From: Mercurialis annua | Taxonomy: Eukaryota > Streptophyta > Magnoliopsida > Malpighiales > Euphorbiaceae | Direction of reading: 5' to 3' | Length of the DNA stretch: 64,000 nt | Assembly (NCBI RefSeq): GCF_937616625.2 | Contig: NC_065576.1 | Location: 23,792,628 to 23,856,627, forward strand | Shown here: positions 1 through 12,545 of the stretch, piece after piece | How positions within the stretch are numbered: the stretch's first letter is position 1 | Layout: each line of letters begins with the position of its first letter | Position numbers and translations under genes: made by a program | The notes under the pieces: model-generated | What the model saw: only the letters and a program-made list of their open reading frames with translations | What the model was told of the DNA's origin: nothing | Databases searched by the model: none

Positions 1-414
1 AGGTTGGGTTCGGCAGTAACGTTTGGTGTTTGTTTCTCCTTGTTAATTGATTATGGGTGTGTAGCTATGGTGTTGTGTTGATTTGGATTGATTTATGGCT
101 ATTAGGTTGTTTTGGTTTGATGAGGATTGAAAAATGGTCTTAGTTTCAGAAGCATAAACATGGTGAATTGGTTTTGGCGGGTTCCTTTTGTTTGAAAGGA
201 GGAAGATGGTGAAAAGACCCCTTTGATCACTCAATTGTTTTGCCTAAATCAAATAAATTCCTTAAGTTAAACTTTACCTATTGATTTGTTAATACCTTGG
301 ATTTCGTTATAATTTATAAGTGATACTTGTAAACGATATTTTTATAATCTAAGTTAAACATAATTACTCGGGTAATTTTATTATATTCGTATGTCAATTT
401 AACACGAAAATGGT

Positions 415-618
415 TAAATTACAATTTAGTCCCTAAACGAGTTTTATAACTTATTTAAATAGGTTTTTGGTTATTAACTTCATATTTTGTTTTAATTATA
501 AAACAAGAGCTATTAGATTGTATTTGGATATCGAATTAGCTAAATTACAATTTAGTCCCTAAATGGCAAAAGTACAGTTTAGTCCCTAATTGGCTAAAGT
601 GCAATTTAGTCCCTAAAC
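415..618 (+). repeat. Four dispersed copies of a 'caatttagtccctaa' motif in the LTR
   Basis: Copies lie at about 415-438, 541-563, 571-589 and 598-618. Each contains 'tttagtccctaa' in the same orientation, and the last three lie close together, 25-30 bp apart. Repeated short motifs of this kind are frequent in LTR U3 regions, where they may act as transcriptional elements. That role is inferred here only from position. Confidence 0.6.
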
Positions 619-1320
619 TTTTATTTGACTTATTTAATTAAGTTTTAATTTGTAACTTGGGTTGCTTTGAATTGAAGCTATTGAGTTCCGCTTTTAAAAT
701 GGATTGTTATTTGCTAATTTATTTTATAAATATAAACTTGGGTTTATATTTGATAAACGTTTTGAGTCGGATTAGACTTGGGTCATCCGGCAAGTGAGGT
801 TAGCTTGGTAGTTGTGATAACTCGGCTAACCCACTATTTGGAAACTATTTATTATTTAAAGTTATTTAATAATATTTATAAATTGGATTTTAAGCGGGAA
901 CTCAATATGCTTATATTATCTGGGCTTTATTATCTAATGGGTATTATTTGTGTGTGCTTTGGATTGTTTATTCCGACATGTTAATTGTGCTAGTCTTATG
1001 TGGTGTCTAGTACTCTCTAGAGTTAGGGTCTGATTTTAATAATTATTTTATTGTCTAGACTCGTCTACTGTTCGTGCTTCAGAGGCGAACCAGAGTTAGT
1101 TGCTTGCCGGTATTTCACGCGGATTAGCAAGCAGTGAGTTTATATTTACTATTTACCGCTTTATTAAGTAAATTGTTATTTTAATATTAAATATATATAC
1201 TGTACGTATATTTCGAACTGTTTTATATTATGGCTCTTAGTTGGAACGTGCTACCTAATGGGCATCATTAGGACTGCGTGCGCACCGGTATTGATCTGGG
1301 TAAGGTATATATGGAAATGT

Positions 1321-1440
1321 GGTAACTCGGTGTGAGCATAGCTCTCGGGACCAGGTAGAGTAACTCGGTGTAGCTCAGCTCTCGGGACTCTGGTATAAGT
1401 GTGGTCAGTGGTAACTCGGTGTAGCTCAGCTCTCGGGACC
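1321..1440 (+). repeat. Three-copy ~30-bp tandem-like repeat in the LTR
   Basis: Three units containing 'gtaactcggtgta' followed by 'gctctcgggac' lie at 1321-1352, 1358-1388 and 1411-1440, separated by short unrelated spacers. The first copy differs from the other two by a few bases (gtgagcata versus gtagctca). They are well preserved compared with the AT-rich sequence around them. No function is evident. Confidence 0.7.
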
Positions 1441-2028
1441 AGACCTATTGGATTATTATTATTATTTAGAATTGTGGATTAGGGTTCCAACTATTATCTG
1501 TAATATCGTTATTAAATGTTTTAAACGTTTTAAAGGTTTTCCACTTAATAAATGTAAATAGTGGTATGAACTCATCTCAGTATATCTGACCCCGTTGTTT
1601 TCCCAATTTCCCCCAGGGTTATGATCTGAGAGAGTCTGGTGATCTCCGCATTTACTTTTCCTCGGAGGTTCCTTTTATTTTAATAAAATTGTAAACTGTT
1701 TTATTCTTAGACCGCAGTAGTAACTAGACGTCTTTGTTATTATAATATATTTTGTCGGATTGGTTCGACTGGTTATATTGCTTTGACATGTTATATTATT
1801 ATATTGGTTTATGATAAATCTATTTTAGACTTAGAATTGAACATGTATGTTATATTAACTGTTGATTATTATAACTGCTAGTTTAGGTTGAAGTCTCGGT
1901 TGCCCCCGAGCATTGGTTTTCTGCAGGTTTATGTGTTTATGTGTTAAATAAAAGGCTAGCTACGGGTTTCGGTACTATATTACCCATACCCTAGCGCCGG
2001 TCGCGATTCATGAAAATGGGTCGTGACA

Positions 2029-2316
2029 ATTTGTTTCGTAACGTTTGTAAACGTTTGGCTTAGATGGCAAAAATTGGGAAATGTTTGGATTTATTTCCTA
2101 ACGTTTGTAAACGTTTGGCTTAAATTGCAAAAAACTTGAAACGCTTGGATTTGTTTCATAACGTTTATAAAGGTTTGACTTAAATCGCTAAAATGGGGAA
2201 ATGTTTGGATTTGTTTCGTAACGTTTGTAAACGTTTGGCTTAAATCGCTAAAAATGTGAAACGTTTGGATTTGTTTCGTCACGTTTGAAACGTTTGGTTT
2301 TGTTTCGTAACGTTTG
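2029..2316 (-). repeat. Inverted segment of the 60-bp satellite at the left array edge
   Basis: About 290 bp (just under five monomers) read as the reverse complement of the rest of the array, for example 'ggatttgtttcgtaacg' followed by 'aaacgtttggcttaaatcgc'. The segment is bounded on the left by the LTR terminus at 2028 and on the right by the palindrome centred at 2316/2317. More inverted array may lie beyond the LTR, outside the window. Confidence 0.95.
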
Positions 2317-2343
2317 TAAACGTTACGAAACAAAACCAAACGT
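2290..2343. repeat. 54-bp near-perfect palindrome at the satellite strand switch
   Basis: Bases 2290-2343 form an inverted repeat with no loop. Every position pairs except the central G2316/T2317. The left arm carries 'ggttttgtttcgtaacgttt' and the right arm is its mirror. The centre lies in the near-palindromic part of the monomer (AACGTTTRYAAACGTT). It marks the single point in the window where the array changes orientation. Confidence 0.95.
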
Positions 2344-5300
2344 ATCACCTTTTTAGCGATTTAAGCCAAACGTTTACAAAAGTTACGAAACAAAACCAAG
2401 CGTTTCACCTTTTTAGCGATTTAATCCAAACATTTATAAACATTACGAAACAAATCCAAACGTTTCAGCTTTTTAGGGATTTAAGCCAAATGTTTACAAA
2501 CGTTACGAAAGAAATCCGAACGTCTCACTTTTTTAGCGATTTAAGCCAAACGTTTACAAACGTTACAAAGCAAAACCAAACGTTACGAAACAGAACCAAA
2601 CGTTTCAACTTTCTAGCGATTTAAGCCAAACGTTTACAAACGTTTCGAAACAAATTTAAACGTTTCACCTTTTTAGCGATTTAAGCTAAACGTTTACAAA
2701 CGATACGAAACAAATCCAAACGTTTCACCTATTTATCGATTTAAGCTAAACGTTTACAAACGTTACAAAACAAATCAAAACGTTTCCCCATTTTAGCTAT
2801 TTAAGCCAAACGTGTACAAACGTTGTGAAACAAAACCAATCGTTTCACCTTTTTAGAAATTTAAGCCAAACGTTTACAAACGTTACGAAACAAATCCAAA
2901 CGTTACACCTTTTTAGCGATTTAAGCCAAACATTTATAAACGTTACGAAACGAATCCAAACGTTTTCCCTTTTTAGCGATTTAAGCCAAACCTTTACAAG
3001 CGTTACGAAATGAATCCAAATATTTCTCCACTTTAGCAATATAATCCAAACGTGTACAAATGTTACAAACAAATCCAAGTGTTTCAACTTTTTAGCGATA
3101 TAAGCCAAACTTTCACAAACGTTACAAAATAAATCCAAACTTTCACAATTCTAGGTATTTAAGCCAAAAGTTTACAAACGTTACAAAACAAATCCAAACG
3201 TTTCACATTTTTAGCGATTTAGGCAAAACGTTTATTAAAGTTACGAAACAAATCCAAACATTTCACCTTTTTAGCGATTTAAACCAAACGTTTCACAAAT
3301 GTTACGAAACAAATCCAAGCATTTCACCTTTTTAGCTATTTAATCCAAACGTTTACAAATGTTACATAACAAATCCAAGCATTTCAGTTATTAGCAATTT
3401 ATGCCAAACGTTAATAAATAAATCCAAACATTTCACCTTTTTAGGGATTTAAGCCAAACATTTTCAATAATAAATAAATCCAAACATTTTGCCTTTATAG
3501 CGATTTAAGCCAAACGTTTACAAACTTTACGAAACAAATCAAAGCGTTTCACCTTTTTAGAGATTTAAGCCAAACGTTTACAAATGTTACAAAACAAATC
3601 CAAGCATTTCAGTTTATTAGCAATTTATGCCAAACATTTACAAACGCTACGAAATAAATCCAAACGTTTCACCTTTTTAGCAATTTAAGTCAAACGTTTA
3701 TAATAATAAACACATACAAACATTTCGCCTTTATAGCGATTTAAGCCAAACATTTACAAATGTTATGAAACAAATCCAAATGTTTCCCCTTTTTAGCGAT
3801 TTAAGCCAAACGTTTATAAATGTTACGAAACAAAACCAAACGTTTAAAACGTTAAGAAATAAATCCAAACGTTTCACATTTTTAGCGAATTAAGCCAGAC
3901 CCTTACAAATGCTACGAAAGAAAACCAAGCGTTTCACCTTTTTAGCAATTTAAGCCAAAAGTTTACAAACGTTACAAAACAAATCCAAGCGTTTCACCTT
4001 TTTAGCTATTTAAGCCAAACGTTTACAAATGTTACGAAACAAATCCAAGCATTTCAGTTTATTAGCAATTTATGCCAAATGTTTACAAACTTTACGAAAC
4101 AAATCCAAACGTTTCACCTTTTTAGCGATTTAAGCCAAACGTTTACAATAATAAAGAAATCCAAAAGTTTTGCCTTCATAGTGATTTAAGCTAAACGTTA
4201 CGTAACAAATCCAAAGGATTCCCCTTTTTAGCGATTTGAGTCAAACGTTTACAAACGTTACAAAACAAAACCAAACGTTTAAAACGTTAAGAAACAAATC
4301 CAATCGTTTCACATTTTTAGCGAATTAAGCTAGACCTTTACAAATGATACAAAAGAAAACCAAGCGTTTCACCTCTTTAGCAATTTAAGCCAAACGTTTA
4401 CAAACATTGCAAAACAAATCCAAGCGTTTCACCTTTTTAGTAATTTAAGCCAAACGTTTACAAACGTTCCGAAACAAATCCAAGCGTTTCACCTTTTTAG
4501 CGATTTAATCCAAACGTTTACAAACGTTATCAAACAAATCCAAGCGTTTCACCTTTATACCAATTTATGCCAAACGTTTAAAAACGCTATGAAAAAAATC
4601 CAAATGTTTCACCGTTTTAGCTATTTAAGCCGAACGTTTACAAGCGTTACGAAACAAAACCAAACATTTCATTTTTTTAGCGATTTAAGCTAAACGTTTA
4701 AAAACGTAACGAAACAAATCCAAACGTTTCACTGATTTAGCGATTTAAGCCAAACGTTTACAAACGTCACGAAACAAATCCAAACGTTTCACCTTTTTAA
4801 GAATATAAGCCAATCGTTTACAAACGTTACGAAACAAATCCAAACGTTTACAAACGTTCTGATACAAATCCAAACGTTTAGAAACGTTAGAAACAAATCT
4901 AAGCGTTTTACCTTTACAGCAATTTACGCCGAACGTTTACAAACTTTACGAAACAAATCCAAATGTTTCACCTTTTTAGCGATTTAAGCTGAACGTTTAC
5001 AAACATTACGAAACAAAACAAAACATTTCATATTTTTAGCAATTCAAGCCAAACGTTTACAAACGATACGAAACAAATCAAATTTTTTCCCCATTTTACC
5101 GATTTAAGCCAAATGTTTAAAACGTTACGTAACAAATCAAAACATTTCACATTTTTAGCGATTTATGCCAAACGTTTACAAACGTCACGAAACAAATCCA
5201 AACGTTTCACCTTTTTAGCGATTTAAGCCAAACGTTTACAAACATTACGAAACAAATCCAAACGTTACCCCTTTTAACCGGTTTAAGCCAAACATTTACA

Positions 5301-7430
5301 AAGGTTACGAAACAAATCCAAATGTTTCACCTTTTTAGCGATTTAATCCAAACGTTTACAAACGTTACGAAATAAATCCAAGCGTTTCACCGTTTTAGCT
5401 ATTTTAGCCAAACGTTTACAAATGCTACGAAACAAATCCAAGCAATTCAGTTTTTTACCAATTTATGCCAAACGTTTACAAACGTTACGAAACAAAGCCA
5501 AAAATTTCACCTTTTTAGCGATTGAAGCCAGACGTTTACAATAATAAAGAAATCCAAAAGTTTCGCCTTCATAGCGATTTAAGCCAAACGTTACGAAACA
5601 AATCCAATGAATTCCCCTTTTTAGCGATTTAAGCCAAAAGTTTACAAACGTTACAAAACAAAACCAAACGTTTAAAACGTTAAGAAACAAATCCAAACGT
5701 TTCACATTTTTAGCGAATTAAGCTAGACCTTTACAAATGTTACAAAAGAAAACCCAGCGTTTCACCTTTTTAAACGTTTACAAACGTTGCAAAACAAATC
5801 CAAGCGTTTCACCTTTTTAGCAATTTAAGCAAAACGTTAACAAACGTTCCGAAACAAATCCAAGCGTTTCACCTTTTTAGCGAATTAATCCAAACGTTTA
5901 CAAACGTTACCAAACAAATCCAAGCGTTTCACCTTTTTACCAATTTATGCCAAACGTTTAAAAACGTTATGAAAAAAATCCAAATGTTTCACCGTTTTAG
6001 CTATTTAAGCCGAACGTTTACAAACATTACGAAAATAAACCAAACATTCATTTTTTTAGCAATTTAAGCCAAACGTTTACAAATGTTACGTAATAAATCA
6101 AAATATTTCCCCATTTTAGCGATTTAAGCTAAACGTTTAAAAACGTCGCGAAACAAATCCAAACGTTTCACCGATTTAGCGATTTAAGCCAAACGTTTAC
6201 AAACGTTACGAAACAAATCCAAACATTTCACCTTTTTAACAATTTAAGCCAATCGTTTACAAACGTTACGAAACAAATCCAAGCGTTGCACCTTTTTTTA
6301 GCTATTTAAGCCAAACGTTTACAAACGTTCCAATACAAATCCAAGCGTTTCACCTTTTTAGGAATTTAAGCTAAACGTTTACAAACGTTACGAAACAAAT
6401 CTAAGCGTTTTACCTTTTCAGCAATTTACGCCGAATGTTTACAAACTTTACGAAACAAATCCAAATGTTTCACCTTTTTAGCGATTTAAGCTGAACGTTT
6501 ACAAACATTACGAAACAAAACCAAACATTTCATATTTTTAACAATTCAAGCCAAATGTTTACAAACGTTACGAAACAAATCAAAAATTGTCCCCATTTTA
6601 GCGATTTAAGCGAAACATTTAAAACGTTACCAAACAAATCCAAATATTTCACCTTTTTAGCGATTTATGCCAAACGTTTACAAACGTCACGAAACAAATC
6701 CAAATGTTTCACCTTTTTAGCGATTTAAGCCAAACGTTTACAAACGTTACGAAACAAATCCAAACGTTTCACCTTTTTTCCAGTTTAAGCCAAACATTTA
6801 CAAACGCTACGAAACAAATCCAAATGTTTCACCTTTTTAGCGATTTAATCCAAAAGTTTACAAACGTTACGAAATAAATCTAAGCGTTTCACCGTTTTAG
6901 CAATTTTAGCCACACGTTTACAAATATTACGAAACAAATCCAAGCAATTCAGGTTTTTACCAATTTATGCCAAACGTTTACAAACGTTACGAAACAAAGC
7001 CAAAAGTTTCACATTTTTAGCGATTTAAGCCAAACGTTTACAAATGTTACAAAACAAATCCAAACGTTTCACTTATTTAGCGATATAAGACAAACGATTA
7101 TAAACGTTATGAAACAAATCCAAACGTTTCGCCTTTATAGCGATTTAAACCAAACGTTTACAAACGTTACGAAACAAATCCAAACGTTTCACCTTTTTAG
7201 CAATTTAAGCCAAACATTTACAAACGTTACGAAACAAAACCAAACGTTTAAAACATTATGAAACAAATCCAACGTTTCACATTTTTAGCGATTTAAGCCA
7301 AACCATTACAAACGATATAAAATAAGCCAAGCGTTTCAACTTTTTAGCAATTTAAGCCAAACGTTTACAAACGTTACAAAACAAATCCAAGCGTTTCACC
7401 TTTTTAGCAATTTAAGCCAAACGTTTACAA
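2317..7430 (+). repeat. Left satellite block, diverged, with ~1.4-1.5-kb higher-order repeats
   Basis: This is forward-oriented 60-bp satellite. Its first 1.8 kb is irregular, with several shortened monomers. From about 4150 a higher-order period appears. The half-unit plus 'acatttttagcgaattaagc' signature recurs near 3850, 4300 and 5700. The 'gaaatccaaaag' marker near 4155 recurs near 5547, and 'ttaccaatttatgcc' recurs near 5455 and 6955. Copies at 1.4-1.5 kb spacing are clearly less alike than those further right. Boundaries are approximate. Confidence 0.65.
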
Positions 7431-8159
7431 ACGTTCCGAAACAAATCCAAGTGTTTCACATTTTTAGGAATTATAGCAAAACATTTAAAAACTTTACAAA
7501 ACAAATCCAAGTGTTTCACCTTTTTACCAATTTATGCCAAACATTTAAAAACTTTACGAAACAAATCCAAACGTTTCACCTTTTTAGTGATTTAAGCCGA
7601 ACGTTTACAAACGTTACGAAACAAAACCAAACATTTCACCTTTTTAGCAATTTAAGCCAAATGTTTACAAACGTTATGAAATAAATCCAAACGTTTCCTG
7701 TTTTTAGCGATTTAAGCCAAATGTTTAAAACGTTATGAAACAAATCCAAACATTTCACCTTTTTAGCGATTTATGCCAGACGTTTACAAACGTTAAGAAA
7801 CAAATCCAAACTTTTCAACTTTTTAGCGATTGAAGCCAGACGTTTATAAACGTTACGAAACAAATCCAAACGTTTTACATTTTTAGTAATTTAAGCCAAA
7901 CGTTTCCAAACATTACGAAACAAAAAACAAGAGTTTCACCTTTTTAGCAATTTAAGCAAAATGTTTACAAACGTTACGAAACAAATCCAAGCGTTTCACC
8001 TTTTTTGCAATTTAAGTAAAACGTTTACAAACGTTATAAAACAAATCCAAACGTTTCGCCTTTTTAGCAATTTAAGGCAAACGTTTTAAAACGTTACGAA
8101 ACAAATCCAAACGTTTCACCTTTTTAGCGATTTAAGCCGAAAGTTTACAAACGTTACGA

Positions 8160-10355
8160 AACAAAACCAAGCGTTTCACCTTTTTAGCTATTTAAGACTA
8201 ACGTTTTCAAACGTTACGAAATAAATCCAAACATTTCCCCATTTTTGCGATTAAGCTAAACGTTTAAAACGTTACGAAAATCCAAAACGTTTCACCTTTT
8301 TAGCGATTTAACCCAAACGTTTACAAACGTTACGAAACAAATCCAAACGTATCCCCTTTTTAGCAATTATAGCCAAACGTTTACAAACGTTACGAAACAA
8401 ATCCAAGCGTTTAACCTTTTTAGCAATTTAAGCCAAACGTTTACAAACGCTACGAAAAAAATCCAAGCGTTTCACCTTTTTAACAATTTAAGCCCAACGT
8501 TTACAAACGTTACAAAACAAATCCAAACGTTTCCCCTTTTTAGTGATTTAAGCCAAACGTTTACTAACAGTACGAAACAAATCCAAATGTTTCACCTTTT
8601 TAGTGATTTAAGCCAAACGTTTACAAAAGCTACGAAACAAATCCAGACGTTTCACCGTTTTAGCAATTTAACCCAAACGTAATGAAACAAATCCAAACGT
8701 TTCACTTTTTTAGCGATTTAAGCCAATCGTTTACAAACGTTTAGGAAAGAAATCCAATCGTTTCACCTTTTTAGCGATTTAAGCCAAGCATTTTAACTTT
8801 TTTGCGATTTAAGCCAAACGTTTACAAACGTTACGAAACAAATCCAAGCGTTGCACCTTTTTTAGCTATTTAAGCTAAATGTTTACAAACGTTCCGATAC
8901 AAATCCAAGCGTTTTACCTTTTCAGCAATTTACGCCGAACGTTTACAAACTTTACGAAACAAATCCAAATGTTTCACCTTTTTAGCGATTTATGCTAAAC
9001 GTTTACAAACATTACGAAACAAAACCAAACATTAAATATTTTTAGCAATTCAAGCCAAACGTTTACAAACGTTACGAAACAAATCAAAAAAATTCCCCAT
9101 TTTAGCGATTTAAGCCAAACGTTTAAAATGTTACGAAACAAATCCAAACATTTCACCTTTTTAGCGATTTATGCCTAACGTTTACAAAACTCACGAAACA
9201 AATCCAAACGTTTCACCGTTTTAGCGATTTAAGCCAAACGTTTACAAACAAACGTTACGAAACAAATTCAAACGTTTCCCCTTTATACAGATTTAAGCCA
9301 AACATTTACAAAAGTTACGAAACAAATCCAAATGTTTCACCTTTTAAGCGATTTAATCCAAACGTTACGAAATAAATTCAAGCGTTTTACCGTTTTAGCA
9401 ATTTTAGCCAAACGTTTACAAATGTTACGAAAAAAATGCAAGCAATTCAGTTTTTTAGCAATTTATGCCAAACGTTTACAAACGTTACGAAACAAAGCCA
9501 GAAGTTTCACCTTTTTAGCGATTTAAGCCAAACGTTTACAAATGTTACAAAACAAATCCAAACATTTCACTTATTTAGCGATATAAGCCAAACGATTATA
9601 AACGTTAAGAAACAAATCCAAACGTTTCGCCTTTATAGCGATTTAAACCAAACGTTTACAAACGTTACGAAACAAATCCAAACGTTTCACCTTTTTAGCA
9701 ATTTAAGCCAAACGTTTACAAACGTTACGAAACAAAACCAAACGTTTAAAACGTTATGAAACAAATCCAAACGTTTCACATTTTTAGCGATTTAAGCCAA
9801 ACCATTACAAACGTTACGAAAGTAAACCAAGCGTTTCACCTTTTTAGCAATTCAAGCCAAACGTTTAGAAACGTTACAAAACAAATCCAAGCGTTTCACC
9901 TTTTTAGCAATTTAAGCCAAACATTTACAAACGATCCGAAACAAATCCAAGTGTTTCACATTTTTAGGAATTTAAGCAAAACATTTAAAAACGTTACAAA
10001 ACAAATCCAAGTGTTTCACCTTTTTACCAATTTATGCCAAACATTTAAAAACGTTACGAAACCAATCCAAACGTTTCACATATTTAGCGATTTAAGCCGA
10101 ACGTTTACAAACGTTACGAAACCAAACTAAACGTTTCACCTTTTTAGCAATTTAAGCCAAATGTTTACAAACGTTATGAAACAAATCCAAACGTTTCCTG
10201 TTTTTAGCGATTTAAGCCAAACGTTTAAAACATTACGAAACAAATCCAAACATTTCACCTTTTTTGCGATTTATGCCAAACGTTTACAAACGTTAAGAAA
10301 CAAATCCAAACTTTTCAACTTTTTAGCGATTGAAGCCAAACGTTTACAAACGTTA
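8160..10355 (+). repeat. 2.19-kb satellite higher-order repeat, first copy
   Basis: This is one of two directly adjacent ~2.19-kb units (next: 10356-12545). Shared variants include 'ctatttaagactaa', the shortened 'gcgattaagctaaacgttt', 'cgtatccccttttt' followed by 'ttatagcc', 'ttactaacagtacg', and the half-unit followed by 'aaaccattacaaacg'. Matches lie at offsets of 2187-2191. The tandem pair recurs in copy B at about 22870-25065 and 25066-27255. Confidence 0.75.
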
Positions 10356-12545
10356 CGAAACAAAACAAAACGTTTCACCTTTTTAGCTATTTAAGACTAA
10401 TGTTTTCAAACGTTACGAAATAAATCCAAACATTTTCCCATTTTAGCGATTAAGCTAAACGTTTAAAACGTTACGAAAATCCTCACCTTTTTAGCGATTT
10501 AAGCCAAACGTTTACAAACGTTACGAAACAAATCCAAACGTATCCCCTTTTTAGCAATTATAGCCAAACGTTCACAAACGTTACGAAACAAATCCAAGCG
10601 TTTCCCCTTATTAGCAATTTAAGCCAAACGTTTACAAACGCTACGAAAAATATCCAAGCGTTTCACCTTTTTAACAATTTAAGCCAAACGTTTACAAACG
10701 TTACGAAACAAATCCAAACGTTTCCCCTTTTTAGTGATTTAAGCCAAACGTTTACTAACAGTACGAAACAAATCCAAATGTTTCACCTTTTTAGTGATTT
10801 AAGCCAAACATTTACAAAAGCTACGAAACAAATCCAGACGTTTCACCATTTTAGCAATTTAACCCAAACATTATGAAACAAATCCAAATCGTTTCACCTT
10901 TTTAGCGATTTAAGCCAAACATTTCAACTTTTTTGCGATTTAAGCCAGACGTTTACAAACGTTACGAAACAAATCCAAGCGTTGCACCTTTTTTATCTAT
11001 TTAAGCTAAACGTTTACAAACGTTCCGATAAAAATCCAAGCGTTTTACCTTTTCAGCAATTTACGCCGAACGTTTACAAACTTTACGAAACAAATCCAAA
11101 TGTTTCAACTTTTTAGCGATTTAAGCTAAACGTTTACAAACATTACGAAACAAAACCAAACATTAAATATTTTTAGCAATTCAAGCCAAACGTTTACAAA
11201 CGCTACGAAACAAATCAAAAAATTTCCCCATTTTAGCGATTTAAGCCAAACGTTTAAAATGTTACGAAACAAATCCAAACATTTCACCTTTTTAGCGATT
11301 TATGCCAAACGTTTACAAAACTCACGAAACAAATCCAAACGTTTCACCTTTTTAGCGATTTATGCCAAACGTTTACAAAACTCACGAAACAAATCCAAAC
11401 GTTTCGCCTTTTTAGCGATTTAAGCCAAACGTTTACAAACGTTACGAAACAAATTCAAACGTTTCCCCTTTATACCGATTTAAGCCAAACATTTACAAAC
11501 GTTACGAAACAAATCCAAATGTTTCACCTTTTTTGCGATTTAATCCAAACGTTATGAAATAAATTCAAGCGTTTTACCGTTTTAGCAATTTTAGCCACAC
11601 GTTTACAAATGTTACGAAACAAATCCAAGCAATTCAGTTTTTTAGCAATTTATGCCAAACGTTTACAAACGTTACGAAACAAAGCCAAAAGTTTCACCTT
11701 TTTAGCGATTTAGGCCAAACGTTTACAAATGTTACAAAACAAATCCAAACATTTCACTTATTTAGCGATATAAGCCAAACGATTATAAACGTTAAGAAAC
11801 AAATCCAAACGTTTCGCCTTTATAGCGATTTAAACCAAACGTTTACAAACGTTACGAAACAAATCCAAACGTTTCCCCTTTTTAGCAATTTAAGCCAAAC
11901 ATTTACAAACGTTACGAAACAAAACCAAACGTTTAAAACGTTATGAAACAAATCCAAACGTTTCACATTTTTAGCGATTTAAGCCAAACCATTACAAACG
12001 TTACCAAAGTAAACCAAGCGTTTCACCTTTTTAGCAATTCAAGCCAAACGTTTAGAAACGTCACAAAACAAATCCAAGCGTTTCACCTTTTTAGCAATTT
12101 AAGCCAAACGTTTACAAACGATCCGAAACAAATCCAAGTGTTTCACATTTTTAGGAATTTAAGCAAAACATTTAAAAACGTTACAAAACAAATCCAAATG
12201 TTTCACCTTTTTACCAATTTATGCCAAACATTTAAAAACGTTATGAAACCAATCCAAACGTTTCACCTATTTAGCGATTTAAGCCGAACGTTTACAAACG
12301 TTACGAAACCAAACAAAATGTTTCACCTTTTTAGCAATTTAAGCCAAATGTTTACAAACGTTATGAAACAAATCCAAACGTTTCCTGTTTTTTGCGATTT
12401 AAGCCAAACGTTTAAAACATTACGAAACAAATCCAAACATTTCATCTTTTTTGCGATTTATGCCAAACGTTTACAAACGTTAAGAAACAAATCCAAACTT
12501 TTCAACTTTTTAGCGATTGAAGCCAAACGTTTACAAACATTACGA
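10356..12545 (+). repeat. 2.19-kb satellite higher-order repeat, second copy
   Basis: This is the second member of the adjacent pair that starts at 8160. Relative to the first copy, a shortened monomer (gttacgaaaatcctcacc near 10480) and a loss around 10900 offset other small gains, and one extra monomer is duplicated near 11340-11400 (two 'aaaactcacg' units instead of one). These are unit-sized changes typical of unequal exchange. Confidence 0.7.

Larger units (their letters stand above)
1..2028 (+). mobile_element. LTR of a Ty3/gypsy-like retrotransposon, left end outside window
   Basis: This stretch has no sustained coding frame and differs completely from the satellite that follows. It ends in GGGTCGTGACA, with the terminal CA at 2027-2028. 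The next base begins the satellite, so this is a sharp insertion boundary. In plants, a terminus of the type 'tagcgccggtcgcgattca...gggtcgtgaca' is common at LTR ends of Ty3/gypsy elements; that is recollection, not a search. No tRNA primer-binding site follows the CA, so this is the outer end of a 3' LTR or a solo LTR in plus orientation, not a 5' LTR. Internal features include four 'caatttagtccctaa' motifs and three copies of a ~30-bp 'taactcggtgta' unit. The predicted target-site duplication would be about 2029-2033 (ATTTG if 5 bp), with its partner left of the window. The specific lineage is a guess. Confidence 0.55.

Noticed and set aside
43..234. Minus-strand 63-codon frame, and a plus-strand frame at 778-984, in the LTR
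   Set aside because: Both are low-complexity chance frames within a repeat-rich LTR, with no family resemblance or start context.
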